Source of the DNA: Burkholderia gladioli
Lineage (GTDB): Bacteria > Pseudomonadota > Gammaproteobacteria > Burkholderiales > Burkholderiaceae
Direction: 5' to 3'
Assembly (NCBI GenBank): GCA_009914575.1
Contig: WNEB01000068.1
Location: 1-7,378 of the forward strand
DNA: 7,378 nucleotides
The notes beneath the pieces were generated by a model, which had not been told where the DNA came from, searched no databases, and worked only from the letters and a program-made list of their open reading frames with translations. This document shows, piece by piece, positions 1 through 7,211 of this stretch. Each line of letters starts with the position of its first letter. The first letter of the stretch is position 1. The position numbers were made by a program, and so were the translations under genes.

Positions 1-495
1 CGGTGACAACGGTTCTACGCTGAAGGCCACGACGGTGCTGGCGATGCTCCACTGGCTCGGCGTGAAGCCCTCGTACTCGCGACCGCGCGTGAGTGACGAC
101 AACGCGTTCGTTGAATCGCTGTTCCGCCCAGCCAAGTACCGGCCCGAGTTCCCGGCACACGGCTTTGCCGATCTGGACGCCGCGCGGCAATGGTCGATGC
201 GCTTCGTGCACGGGTACAACAACGAACATCGGCACAGCGGCATCCGTTACGTCACGCCGGCGCAGCGACATGCTGGCGAGGATGTCGCGATTCTGGCCGC
301 ACGGCATGAAGTGTATCTGGCGGCCCGCGAACGCCATCCGGCCCGCTGGTCGGGCCAGACACGCAATTGGACGCCGCTCGGCACCGTCGCGCTCAACCCG
401 GAGCGCGACGCAATCGTCCACGAGGCCGTAATCAGGGTTCGTAAGCAGGCTGAAGTTGCATGACAGAGGCGACAACTACCTTGACGCGCACCGAC
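1..495 (+). mobile_element. Right part of an IS3-family insertion sequence, truncated by the window edge
   Basis: The transposase 3' portion plus about 30 nt of non-coding tail (464 to roughly 495) form the right side of an IS3-family element. The exact terminus cannot be placed because the left inverted repeat is outside the window. The GC-rich tail containing CTACCTTGACGCGCACC is probably terminal repeat sequence, and the Shine-Dalgarno of gloA (496-499) is probably host DNA. The element therefore ends only a few bases before the gloA ribosome-binding site. The right boundary is uncertain by about 30 nt. Confidence 0.7.
2..463 (+). CDS. IS3-family transposase (OrfB, rve/DDE integrase), 3' part; 5' end outside window
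   Basis: This is the C-terminal 153 residues of an IS3-family transposase, the enzyme that cuts and joins the ends of its insertion sequence. The frame is open from base 2, so the gene continues off the left edge; the GTG at 35 and ATG at 44 are internal codons, not starts. The catalytic signature is visible: the Asp of SDNG-type motif GDNGS (codon 5-7) and the Glu of DDNAFVESLF (codon 113-115) lie 35 residues apart, the DD(35)E spacing of this family. The downstream KYRPEFP, HGYNNEHRHSGIRYVTPAQRH and WTPLG blocks are typical of the rve core C-terminus. The visible part has no stop or frameshift and ends at TGA 461-463. Whether the whole element is intact, and which IS3 subgroup it belongs to, cannot be judged here. 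Confidence 0.93.
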   Translation, partial: GDNGSTLKATTVLAMLHWLGVKPSYSRPRVSDDNAFVESLFRPAKYRPEFPAHGFADLDAARQWSMRFVHGYNNEHRHSGIRYVTPAQRHAGEDVAILAARHEVYLAARERHPARWSGQTRNWTPLGTVALNPERDAIVHEAVIRVRKQAEVA

Positions 496-508
496 GGAGT
501 CCCCCATC

Positions 509-949
509 ATGCGAATGCTGCACACCATGCTGCGCGTCGGCGATCTCGACCGCTCGATCAAGTTCTACACGGAACTGCTCGGAATGAAGCTGCTGCGCCG
601 CCACGACTACCCGGAAGGCAAGTTCACGCTGGCCTTCGTCGGTTACGAGGACGAAAGCACGGGCACGGTGATCGAGCTGACCCACAACTGGGGTACGCCG
701 TCGTACGACCTCGGCAACGGCTATGGCCACATCGCGCTCGAAGTCGACGATGCCTATGCGGCCTGCGACGCCATCAAGGCGCAGGGCGGCAAGGTCACGC
801 GCGAGGCTGGCCCGATGAAGCACGGCAAGACCGTGATCGCTTTCGTCGAGGATCCGGACGGCTACAAGATCGAGTTCATCCAGGCCGGCGCGTGCGGCTC
901 GCGCGACTGGACGCAGGGCGGGCGGCCATCGTCCGGGCGCCAGCCATGA
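509..949 (+). CDS. gloA: Lactoylglutathione lyase (glyoxalase I)
   Basis: Glyoxalase I converts the hemithioacetal of methylglyoxal and glutathione to S-lactoylglutathione, the first step of cytosolic methylglyoxal detoxification. The 146-residue product starts [20 protein letters not shown] and shows the two beta-alpha-beta-beta-beta modules of the VOC fold. All four metal ligands known from the E. coli Ni-type enzyme fall at the same positions: His5, Glu56, His74 and Glu122. The signature [13 protein letters not shown] is at 69-81 and [11 protein letters not shown] at 115-125. The ATG at 509 is supported by GGAG at 496-499, nine bases upstream. The tail after residue 125 ([21 protein letters not shown]) is longer than I expect, since the E. 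coli enzyme has 135 residues, and does not look like a conserved segment. An IS3-family element ends just upstream, so the native promoter may be displaced. The gene is convergent with the ygjP-like gene. Confidence 0.96.
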   Translation: MRMLHTMLRVGDLDRSIKFYTELLGMKLLRRHDYPEGKFTLAFVGYEDESTGTVIELTHNWGTPSYDLGNGYGHIALEVDDAYAACDAIKAQGGKVTREAGPMKHGKTVIAFVEDPDGYKIEFIQAGACGSRDWTQGGRPSSGRQP

Positions 950-978
950 AAAAAACGCCCCTCGTCGGGGCGCTTTTT
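949..978. terminator. Bidirectional Rho-independent terminator between gloA and the ygjP-like gene
   Basis: The stem is CGCCCC (956-961) paired with GGGGCG (967-972), with a 5-nt loop. Seven A residues (949-955) lie on the left and five T residues (974-978) on the right. On the plus strand it ends gloA, overlapping the last base of its stop codon. On the minus strand the A run becomes a seven-U tract, which makes it the stronger terminator for the ygjP end of the minus-strand operon. Its place between convergent genes fits use from both sides. Confidence 0.85.
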
Positions 979-987
979 CGTTTTGCG

Positions 988-1022
988 GCCTGCTGCCGGC
1001 GCTTACAGCGCCGGCAGCAGGC
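988..1022. repeat. Perfect 15-bp inverted repeat with 5-nt loop at the 3' end of the ygjP-like gene
   Basis: GCCTGCTGCCGGCGC (988-1002) and its exact complement (1008-1022) flank the loop TTACA. The minus-strand stop codon TAA (1003-1005) lies in the loop, so the last codons of the ygjP-like gene form one arm and the 3' untranslated sequence the other. No U tract follows directly; the neighbouring terminator supplies it about 10-40 nt further on. It may stabilise the mRNA 3' end or assist termination; function is inferred. Confidence 0.75.
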
Positions 1023-1848
1023 CGGGCGGATGATTCTTGAGCGTGTGCCGCGCCTCGCGAAATTCCGGGAAGATCGATTCGACCGTTTGCCAGAACGCCG
1101 GGCTGTGATTCATCTCGCGCAGGTGCGACAGTTCGTGCGCCACCACGTAATCGACGATCGAGATCGGGAAGTGCACGAGCCGCCAGTTCAGGCGGATCTT
1201 GCCGTCGCTCGAGCAACTGCCCCAGCGCGTCGAGGCCGACGACAGCGCATAGGCGCTGTAGCTGACGCCGAGCTTGTCGGCATACACCACGAGCCGCTCG
1301 CCGAACACGCGCTTGGCTTCGTTCTGCAGCCAGCCCTGCACGCGATCCTTGATCTGTTGCGCTTCGGCATGGGCAGGCAGCCCGAGCGCGAGCACGGCGC
1401 GCTCGGCATCGTAGGCCAGGGCGCCGTCGGCCGAAGCCAGTGCGATCTCGACGGGCTTGCCGAGATAGGGAATGCGCGCGCCGTCCTTCCAGTCGATCTG
1501 CGGCAGCGCGCGTTGCTCGATGCGGGTTTGCCATTCGGCCAGCTTGGCGAAGATCCAGCGCCGTTTCTCGGCGATCGCGGCCTCGACGTCGGCGAGCGTG
1601 ACCCAGCGCGGCGCCGTGATGGCCAGGCCGCTGCCGTCGATCGCGAAGCCGATCGTGGTGCGGCGCGCGGAGCGCTGGAGCCGGTATTCGAGCACGCGCC
1701 CGTCGAGCGTCAGCTTGCGCAGCGAACGGTCGCGCTCCGGCGACGGAGATGGGGACGGCGAGGGCGGCGGGCCGTCGAACAGCGGCAGATCGAGCTGGTG
1801 ATGATCGAGGGCGACCACGGCGGGCCGCGGCCTGGGACGCTTGGGCAT
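1003..1848 (-). CDS. YgjP-like metallopeptidase-domain protein (DUF45 / M48-type HExxH)
   Basis: This 281-residue protein belongs to the YgjP/DUF45 family of zincin-like proteins, whose physiological substrate is poorly defined. The conserved C-terminal core includes STRWGSCSSDGKIRLNWRL (206-223), then VAHELSHLREMNHSPAFW (236-253). His238, Glu239 and His242 form the HExxH zinc/catalytic site and His248 is the likely third ligand, so the active site looks intact. No signal peptide or membrane segment is seen, so it is probably cytosolic. The N-terminal 45 residues are basic, then low-complexity (PPPSPSPSPSP at about 27-37), and are probably a variable extension; E. coli YgjP is much shorter. 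I chose the ATG at 1848; a TTG at 1875 would add nine residues, and neither has a strong ribosome-binding site. It is last in the minus-strand gene run, 45 nt after plsC, and is followed by a stem-loop and terminator. Confidence 0.85.
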   Translation of the reverse strand: MPKRPRPRPAVVALDHHQLDLPLFDGPPPSPSPSPSPERDRSLRKLTLDGRVLEYRLQRSARRTTIGFAIDGSGLAITAPRWVTLADVEAAIAEKRRWIFAKLAEWQTRIEQRALPQIDWKDGARIPYLGKPVEIALASADGALAYDAERAVLALGLPAHAEAQQIKDRVQGWLQNEAKRVFGERLVVYADKLGVSYSAYALSSASTRWGSCSSDGKIRLNWRLVHFPISIVDYVVAHELSHLREMNHSPAFWQTVESIFPEFREARHTLKNHPPGLLPAL

Positions 1849-1893
1849 CAGTTCGCTTCGTTTGGCAGTGCGCAATATGAATGAAACCTTGAA

Positions 1894-2676
1894 TCAGGAC
1901 CGTGCAGCGGGGGCCGGACGCGACCCGTCATCCGCGCCACCGCCTTCGTGGCGGTAGGCATCGGGATCGATGCGGCGCATTTCCGCCTCGATCCATTGCT
2001 CGACGCGCGTGTTCAGCTCGTCGGGGCTCAGGCCGCGCGTGTCGATCGGCTTGCCGATCGACACCGTGACTATACCCGGATACTTGGTGAACGAATTGCG
2101 CGGCCAGACGCGGCCCGCGTTGTGAGCGATCGGCACGACGGGTGCGCCGGTACCCACCGCGAAGCGGGCGCCGCCGGTCTTGTACTTGCCCTGGCGGCCG
2201 GTGGGCGTGCGCGTGCCTTCGGGGAACATGATCACCCAGGCGCCTTCCTCGAGCCGCTTCTTGCCCTGACGGATCACCGAATCGAACGCGTGCTTGCCTT
2301 CCTTGCGGTTGATGTGAACCATGTGCAGCAGGCCGAGCGCCCAGCCGAAGAACGGCACGTAGAGCAGCTCGCGCTTGAACACATAGCAGAGCGGGCGCGG
2401 CATCAGCGCCGGGAACGCGAGCGTTTCCCAGGCCGATTGATGTTTCGAGAGCAGCACGGCGGGACCGTCCGGCAGATTTTCCATGCCCTCAATGCGGTAG
2501 CGGATGCCGTTCAGCGCGCGCACCACGACGAGCGTCGAACGGCACCAGCCGGTCGCCATCCAGTAGCGTCGTGCATCCGGGCGCAGGAACGGGAACGCGA
2601 TGAAGCACGCAGTGGCGTACGGCACCGTGTACAGCACGAAATAGAGAAGCAGCAACAGCGAACGGATGGTCAGCAT
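1894..2676 (-). CDS. plsC: 1-acyl-sn-glycerol-3-phosphate acyltransferase
   Basis: PlsC acylates position 2 of lysophosphatidic acid to give phosphatidic acid at the inner face of the cytoplasmic membrane, a committed step of phospholipid synthesis. The 260-residue product starts with a hydrophobic segment (about 7-30) that would anchor it to the membrane. The acyltransferase motifs follow in order: SKHQSAWET (77-85) as motif I, HMVHINRKEGK (118-128) as motif II, FPEGTRTPTG (151-160) as motif III and APVVPIAHNAG (178-188) as motif IV. Motif I is His79-x4-Glu84 rather than the textbook His-x4-Asp. As I recall, HQSAWE is common in betaproteobacterial PlsC, so it does not suggest inactivity. The ATG at 2676 puts the hydrophobic anchor at the N-terminus; no clear Shine-Dalgarno precedes it. 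The frame stays open upstream but that part is out of frame with gmhB and reads as a shadow. It follows gmhB by 74 nt. Confidence 0.95.
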   Translation of the reverse strand: MLTIRSLLLLLYFVLYTVPYATACFIAFPFLRPDARRYWMATGWCRSTLVVVRALNGIRYRIEGMENLPDGPAVLLSKHQSAWETLAFPALMPRPLCYVFKRELLYVPFFGWALGLLHMVHINRKEGKHAFDSVIRQGKKRLEEGAWVIMFPEGTRTPTGRQGKYKTGGARFAVGTGAPVVPIAHNAGRVWPRNSFTKYPGIVTVSIGKPIDTRGLSPDELNTRVEQWIEAEMRRIDPDAYRHEGGGADDGSRPAPAARS

Positions 2677-2750
2677 CGGCTTGGCCCGGACGTAGGCGAA
2701 ACAGCGGAAACGATGGAGCGGAAGGGGCGACGGACGTGCTTGGCGCGCGG

Positions 2751-3305
2751 TCAGCCCGGCTCCCGGGACAGGAAATCGAGCGCGAACGCGCGCAGGTCGT
2801 CGTGCACGCGCGTGCCTTCGGGCAGATTGCCGGCCGCGAGCGTCTTGCGGCCCTTGCCCGTCAGCACGAGGTGCGGCTGGAAGCCGACCGCCACGCCGGC
2901 CTGCAGGTCGCGCAGCGAATCGCCGACGATCGGCGTTTCGTCCGCGTCGATCTCGAAGCGCTCGAGGATCATCTGCATCATGCCCGGCTTCGGCTTGCGG
3001 CAATCGCAATTGTCGTTGGCCGTGTGCGGGCAGTAAAACACCGCGCCGATGCGCGCGCCGACCGAGGCGGCAGCCTTGTGCATCTTCAGATGCATGGCGT
3101 TGAGCGCCGCCATGTCGAACAGCCCGCGGTCGATGCCCGACTGGTTGGTCGCGACCACCACGCGGTAGCCCGCGTGGTTGAGCCGCGCGATCGCCTCGAG
3201 GCTGCCGGGCAGCGCGATCCACTCGTCGGGCGTCTTGATGAACGCATCCGAATCGACGTTGATGACGCCGTCCCGATCGAGGACGACGAGCTTGCGGTTG
3301 GGCAT
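2751..3305 (-). CDS. gmhB: D-glycero-beta-D-manno-heptose-1,7-bisphosphate 7-phosphatase
   Basis: GmhB removes the 7-phosphate from heptose bisphosphate in the ADP-heptose pathway that supplies the LPS inner core. The 184-residue length is usual for the family. HAD-superfamily motifs are complete: nucleophile and acid/base Asp10 and Asp12 in LDRDGVIN, motif II Thr53 in VATNQSG, Lys106 in RKPKPGM, and the Mg-binding Asp129 in VGDSLRD. The zinc loop of the GmhB type is also present, with Cys92, His94, Cys100 and Cys102 (CPHTANDNCDC). This separates it from the histidinol-phosphate phosphatase branch mainly by context and overall similarity. The ATG start at 3305 has a good AGGAG at 3312-3316 on the minus strand, six bases away. 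It lies 37 nt after glyS and 74 nt before plsC, so co-transcription is likely; gmhB beside glyS and plsC is a common betaproteobacterial arrangement. Confidence 0.95.
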   Translation of the reverse strand: MPNRKLVVLDRDGVINVDSDAFIKTPDEWIALPGSLEAIARLNHAGYRVVVATNQSGIDRGLFDMAALNAMHLKMHKAAASVGARIGAVFYCPHTANDNCDCRKPKPGMMQMILERFEIDADETPIVGDSLRDLQAGVAVGFQPHLVLTGKGRKTLAAGNLPEGTRVHDDLRAFALDFLSREPG

Positions 3306-3342
3306 GGCGTTCTCCTGGCACGCGTGACGTGGGGCGCGCCGC

Positions 3343-5442
3343 TTACGCGGCGAGCTTCGAGATGTCGGCGACGCAGTTCATCTGCTGATGCAGCGCCGAC
3401 AGCAGCGCGAGGCGGTTCGCGCGCAGCGCGGGATCCTCGGCGTTGACCATCACGTCGTTGAAGAACGTGTCGACCGGGGCGCGCAGCGCGGCGAGCGCCG
3501 ACAGCGCGCCCGTGTAATCGCGCGCGGCCAGTTGCGACTGCACGCGCGGCGTGACTTCCGCCAGTTGCGCGGCGAGCGCCTGTTCGGCCGCTTCGGCCAG
3601 CAGGGCCGGCTGAATCGCTGCCGGCGCGCCGCCTTCCGACTTCTTCAGGATGTTCGAGATCCGCTTGTTGGCCGCGGCGAGCGATTCCGTTTCGGCCAGG
3701 CGCGTGAACTCGCGCACCGCGTCGAGGCGGGCGACCAGATCGTCGACGCGCGTCGGCTCGAGGCCGAGCACGGCTTCGATTTCGCCCGTCGAGTAGCCGC
3801 GTTCGCGCAGGATGCCGCGCAGGCGGTCGAGGAAGAACGCGTAGATCGCGTCGGTCGAATCGGCCACGCCGTCGATGCCGGCGAAGCTCGCATAGGCCGT
3901 GCGCAGCAGTTCGACGAGGTCGAGCGGCAGCTGCTTTTCGAGCAGCAGGCGCAGCACGCCGAGCGCATGACGGCGCAGCGCGAACGGATCCTTCTCGCCC
4001 GTCGGCGCGAGGCCGATGCCCCAGATGCCGACGATCGTTTCGAGCTTGTCGGCCAGCGCGACGGCGGTGCTCACAGGCGCGACCGGCAGCGTGTCGCCCG
4101 AGAAGCGCGGCTGGTAATGCTCGGTGCAGGCGACGGCCACTTCGTCCGCCTCGCCGTCGTGGCGCGCGTAGTAGGTGCCCATCGTGCCTTGCAGCTCGGG
4201 GAATTCGCCGACCATGTCGGTCAGCAGGTCGGCCTTGGCCAGGCGCGCGGCGCGTTGCGCGAACGCGGCGTCGGCGCCGACGGCCGGCGCGATCTGCGCG
4301 GCGATCGATTCGATCCGCTCGACGCGCGCCAGCTGCGCGCCGAGCTTGTTGTGATAGACGACGTTTGCCAGGCGCGGCACGCGATCGGTGAGGCGCGTCT
4401 TCTTGTCGGTCTCGAAGAAGAACTTCGCGTCGTCCAGGCGCGGGCGCACCACGCGCTCGTTGCCTTCGACGATTTCGGCCGGCGTGGCCGTCTCGATGTT
4501 CGAGACGATCAGGAAGCGCGAGCGCAGCTTGCCGGCGGCGTCGGTCAGCGCGAAATACTTCTGGTTGGTCTGCATCGTCAGGATCAGGCACTCCTGCGGC
4601 ACTTCGAGGAATTCGTCCTCGAAGTTGCAGGCGTACACCACCGGCCATTCGACCAGCGCGTTGACCTCGTCGAGCAGCGATTCCGGCATCACCACCGTGT
4701 CGTTTTCGGCGTGCGCGGCGAGCGCCGTGCGGATCGATTCGCGGCGATCGACGAAGTGCGCGATCACGCGGCCCTTCTCGCGCAGCGTTTCGGCGTACGT
4801 GTCGGCCGAGCGGATCGCGACGGCGCCCGTCGACAGGAAGCGGTGGCCGAGCGTGGTGTCGCCGGCGTCGATGCCGAACGCGGTGACCGGCACGACCTGC
4901 GTGTCGTGCAGCACGGTCAGGCGCAGCACCGGGCGCACGAAGCGCACGTCGCTGCCGTCCGGGCGCTGGTAGGTCATCACCTTCGGGATCGGCAGCTTGG
5001 CGAGCGTCTCGTCGAGCGCGGCCTGCAGGCCGTCGGCCAGTTGCGCGCCGGGCGCCGAGTAGTTGATGAAGAACGCTTCGGCCTTGCCGTCCTGCGAGCG
5101 TTCGAGCTGGTCGATGGCGAGGTCTGGGGGGCCGAGCGCCGCGAGCTTCTTGGCGAGCGGCGGCGTGGGCCTGCCTTCGGCGTCGAGCGCGACGGACACG
5201 GGCAGCACTTTCTCGCGAACCTGGCGATCCGGCGCGACGGCGCGCACGTTGCGGATCACCACGGCCAGGCGGCGCGGCGTGGCGTAGCGTTCGAACACGG
5301 GTTCGCCGTCGGTCAGGTCGCACGCGGCGAGGCGCTGCGCGAGGCCTTCGGCGAACGCGTCGCCGAGGCGGGCCAGCGCCTTCGGCGGCAGTTCCTCGGT
5401 CAGCAGTTCGACGAGGAGGGGAGCGGTATGGGATTGCGTCAT
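3343..5442 (-). CDS. glyS: Glycine--tRNA ligase, beta subunit
   Basis: GlyS is the beta subunit of the bacterial alpha2-beta2 glycyl-tRNA synthetase. It carries most tRNA recognition, while GlyQ holds the aminoacylation core. The 699-residue product matches the usual length of about 690-700. Family landmarks in order are the N-terminal [15 protein letters not shown] (9-23), the TPRRLAVVI segment near 55-63, TNQKYFAL near 293-300, [20 protein letters not shown] near 405-424, [11 protein letters not shown] near 478-490 and a C-terminal DALR-like anticodon-binding region with KRISNILKK near 592-600. No stop or frameshift interrupts it. The ATG at 5442 begins 16 nt after the glyQ stop. There is no Shine-Dalgarno in that gap; the mRNA instead has TTCCTCCC, so initiation is probably coupled to glyQ translation. 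Coupling would help keep the two subunits equimolar. Confidence 0.98.
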   Translation of the reverse strand: MTQSHTAPLLVELLTEELPPKALARLGDAFAEGLAQRLAACDLTDGEPVFERYATPRRLAVVIRNVRAVAPDRQVREKVLPVSVALDAEGRPTPPLAKKLAALGPPDLAIDQLERSQDGKAEAFFINYSAPGAQLADGLQAALDETLAKLPIPKVMTYQRPDGSDVRFVRPVLRLTVLHDTQVVPVTAFGIDAGDTTLGHRFLSTGAVAIRSADTYAETLREKGRVIAHFVDRRESIRTALAAHAENDTVVMPESLLDEVNALVEWPVVYACNFEDEFLEVPQECLILTMQTNQKYFALTDAAGKLRSRFLIVSNIETATPAEIVEGNERVVRPRLDDAKFFFETDKKTRLTDRVPRLANVVYHNKLGAQLARVERIESIAAQIAPAVGADAAFAQRAARLAKADLLTDMVGEFPELQGTMGTYYARHDGEADEVAVACTEHYQPRFSGDTLPVAPVSTAVALADKLETIVGIWGIGLAPTGEKDPFALRRHALGVLRLLLEKQLPLDLVELLRTAYASFAGIDGVADSTDAIYAFFLDRLRGILRERGYSTGEIEAVLGLEPTRVDDLVARLDAVREFTRLAETESLAAANKRISNILKKSEGGAPAAIQPALLAEAAEQALAAQLAEVTPRVQSQLAARDYTGALSALAALRAPVDTFFNDVMVNAEDPALRANRLALLSALHQQMNCVADISKLAA

Positions 5443-5458
5443 GATGGGAGGAATCTCG

Positions 5459-6466
5459 TCAGTCCTTGTCGATCTTGCGTTCGGCCTTCAGCGGCGGCAC
5501 CCAGCCCGGCTGGGCCGCGTCCTGCGCGTCGGTGGCGAGGCCCGGCACGCCGCGCACGGGGTTGCCGATCATCGGGAAGCCGAGCGCCTCGCGCGATTCG
5601 TAGTAGGACTGCGCCACGAGCCGCGACAGCGCGCGGATCCGACCGATGTAGGCCGCGCGCTCGGTGACCGAGATCGCGCCGCGCGCGTCGAGCAGGTTGA
5701 ACGTGTGGCCGGCCTTCAGCACGAGTTCGTAGGCGGGCAGTGCCAGCTTCGCCTCGATCATCCGCTTCGCTTCGGATTCGTAGCTGTTGAAGAACGTGAA
5801 CAGCAGATCGACGTTGGCGTGCTCGAAGTTGTAGGTCGACTGCTCGACTTCGTTCTGGTGGTACACGTCGCCGTAGGTCAGGCGGCGCAGCTCCGGGCCG
5901 TTCGGGCCGAGCTCCTCCCATTCCGTCCAGATCAGGTCGTAGACGTTTTCCACCTTCTGCAGATACATCGCGAGGCGTTCGAGCCCGTACGTGATTTCGC
6001 CGAGCACCGGCTTGCAGTCGAGGCCGCCGGCCTGCTGGAAATACGTGAACTGCGTGACTTCCATGCCGTTCAGCCAGACTTCCCAGCCAAGGCCCCAGGC
6101 GCCGAGCGTCGGATTTTCCCAGTCGTCCTCGACGAAGCGCACGTCGTTCTGCTTCAGGTCGAAGCCGAGCGCTTCGAGCGAGCCGAGGTACAGGTCGAGG
6201 ATGTTTTCCGGGGCTGGCTTCATGACCACCTGATACTGGTAGTAGTGCTGCAGGCGGTTCGGATTCGCGCCGTAGCGACCGTCCTTCGGGCGGCGCGACG
6301 GTTGCACGTAGGCGGCGCGCCACGGCTCCGGGCCGATCGCGCGCAGGAACGTGTGAACGTGCGAGGTGCCGGCGCCGACTTCCATGTCGATCGGCTGGAG
6401 CAGGGCACAACCCTGTTTGTCCCAGTAGGACTGGAGCGTCAGGATGATTTGTTGAAACGTGCGCAT
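5459..6466 (-). CDS. glyQ: Glycine--tRNA ligase, alpha subunit
   Basis: GlyQ is the catalytic alpha subunit of heterotetrameric glycyl-tRNA synthetase, a class II enzyme charging tRNA-Gly in the cytoplasm. The 335-residue product has the canonical N-terminus [20 protein letters not shown] and then [13 protein letters not shown] (24-36). Class II motif 2 is [19 protein letters not shown] (53-71), with the ATP-contacting arginines. [20 protein letters not shown] lies at 116-135 and motif 3 is [14 protein letters not shown] (156-169). It is about 30 residues longer than the 303-residue E. coli protein, mostly through a C-terminal tail ([12 protein letters not shown]). The frame stays open to 6700, but the family-conserved start is ATG 6466, with GAAGG at 6473-6477 six bases upstream. 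It is the first gene of the minus-strand run and diverges from the broken TPR gene. Confidence 0.98.
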   Translation of the reverse strand: MRTFQQIILTLQSYWDKQGCALLQPIDMEVGAGTSHVHTFLRAIGPEPWRAAYVQPSRRPKDGRYGANPNRLQHYYQYQVVMKPAPENILDLYLGSLEALGFDLKQNDVRFVEDDWENPTLGAWGLGWEVWLNGMEVTQFTYFQQAGGLDCKPVLGEITYGLERLAMYLQKVENVYDLIWTEWEELGPNGPELRRLTYGDVYHQNEVEQSTYNFEHANVDLLFTFFNSYESEAKRMIEAKLALPAYELVLKAGHTFNLLDARGAISVTERAAYIGRIRALSRLVAQSYYESREALGFPMIGNPVRGVPGLATDAQDAAQPGWVPPLKAERKIDKD

Positions 6467-6569
6467 GAGGGGCCTTCGTGGGCGCTGGGCGTTCCGACCG
6501 GGGCTGGCGCGAGGCGAATCGAACCGGCGCTCCAGTCCGGCGCGCGGCTTGGATGGGCGTAAACGCATA

Positions 6570-6575
6570 ATTTTA
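6570..6575 (-). promoter_or_regulatory. Candidate -10 element for the glyQ operon
   Basis: On the minus strand the sequence CCGGTAAAATTATGCG contains TAAAAT, a good sigma70-type -10 hexamer standing out from very GC-rich surroundings about 104 nt before the glyQ start. The position expected for a -35 (6593-6598, minus strand CCCCGA) does not match the consensus. The call rests on the AT-rich hexamer and its position upstream of the first gene of the operon. Confidence 0.4.
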
Positions 6576-6586
6576 CCGGATCGGCG

Positions 6587-6610
6587 CGCGCGTCGGGGCG
6601 CGCGTCGGGG
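6587..6610 (+). repeat. Tandem duplication of a 12-nt GC-rich unit
   Basis: CGCGCGTCGGGG occurs twice in a row (6587-6598 and 6599-6610) and is followed by a further CGCG. It lies in the glyQ/TPR intergenic region, just upstream of the candidate glyQ -10 in the minus-strand sense, covering where its -35 would be. Probably a replication-slippage duplication. Confidence 0.7.
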
Positions 6611-6685
6611 CGCGAATCTTGCGGGTCGCGGCGGCATGGCGCGCGTGCGCCGCGCACGCCGCCGCCGATCCGGCGAAACGCACGG

Positions 6686-6691
6686 TAAGAT
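6686..6691 (+). promoter_or_regulatory. Candidate -10 element for the TPR gene
   Basis: TAAGAT resembles a sigma70 -10 hexamer in a GC-rich stretch and would start transcription near 6698, ahead of the possible ATG starts at 6715, 6727 and 6736. No matching -35 is visible about 17 nt upstream. The remainder of 6467-6735 has no gene that I can support. It holds this site, the glyQ promoter candidate, a 12-nt tandem repeat, and a short GC-rich hairpin (6643-6649 with 6653-6659). Confidence 0.3.
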
Positions 6692-6714
6692 GCATTCCAT
6701 TGCCCTGTCCGCCG

Positions 6715-7211
6715 ATGCCCGGCCCCATGCCCGCCATGTTCAGACCGCCCGTCGATCCGCAGTTCCCGCTCTATCCGTCCTTGCTCGAATTCCTCCGCTA
6801 AGCGCTGGCGGCGACCGAATCCGGCCCACCGAGGCGCGCGATGTCTGGCTCGACGCGGCCTCGCGGCTGCATGCGCTCGATTACGAATCGCTCGCGCGGC
6901 TCACCGTCACGCTGCTCGAACATCAGCGCTACGGCGATGCGGCCGAGTTCGCGGCCTGCGTGTGGCGCATCGAGCCGGACGTGGCCGCGCTGGCCTTCAA
7001 TTGCGGCTATGCGCTGCAGATGGGCGGTCGTCATGCCGAGGCGATCGCGCCGTACCGCCGCGTGCTCGAACTGATGCCCGACTGGCCGTCGCTGCGCAAC
7101 AACCTGGCGATCGCGGTGCGCATCACGGGCGGCGATCCGGCCGAGGAACTGGCGCTGCTGGAGCAGGCCGTCGCCGCCAACCCGCGCGACGAACAGGCCT
7201 GGATCAATCTG
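6715..7211 (+). pseudogene. Tetratricopeptide-repeat protein gene, broken by a stop, a frameshift and an IS insertion
   Basis: This is the 5' part of a TPR protein gene. The probable N-terminus (ATG 6715, 6727 or 6736; [21 protein letters not shown] from 6736) hits TAA at 6799-6801. The same frame then continues with plausible residues ALAATESG to about 6825. After that the protein-like reading moves to another frame: TEARDVWLDAASRLHALDYE from 6828, then TPR-type helices including AEFAACVWRIEPDVAALAFN, HAEAIAPYRRVLELMPDWPS, and EQAWINLG ending at 7211. Third-position G/C is high in the first frame before about 6825 and in the second after it. The second frame upstream of 6825 is rich in A/T-ending codons, so it is not simply a longer intact N-terminus. 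The change equals loss of one base (or gain of two). TPR proteins mediate protein-protein contacts; the specific role is unknown. The remaining gene is removed by the element starting at about 7212, which supplies a stop at 7227-7229. Confidence 0.75.

Noticed and set aside
481..509. Outward promoter from the IS3-like end (TTGACG at 481 as a -35)
   Set aside because: A -10 at proper spacing would fall on the gloA start codon and does not match the consensus.
460..1884. 474-codon plus-strand frame running from gloA through the ygjP-like gene
   Set aside because: It overlaps gloA in another frame and the ygjP-like gene antisense, and passes through the terminator; low-complexity composition.
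1948..3036. 362-codon plus-strand frame opposite plsC and gmhB
   Set aside because: Antisense shadow of two intact genes, no domain.
3086..5323. 745-codon open frame on the minus strand spanning glyS and part of gmhB
   Set aside because: Arg/Ala-rich shadow in another frame crossing two well-identified genes.
3388..5667. 759-codon open frame on the plus strand opposite glyS
   Set aside because: It is antisense to an unmistakable glyS, rich in Arg, Ala and Gly with no recognisable domain. Long antisense frames are expected in very GC-rich genes.
6459..6827. Extension of the TPR frame upstream as an intact N-terminus (for example from ATG 6690)
   Set aside because: Codons in this stretch often end in A or T, unlike the rest of the window, while the overlapping frame has protein-like sequence with high third-position G/C. 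Not fully excluded.
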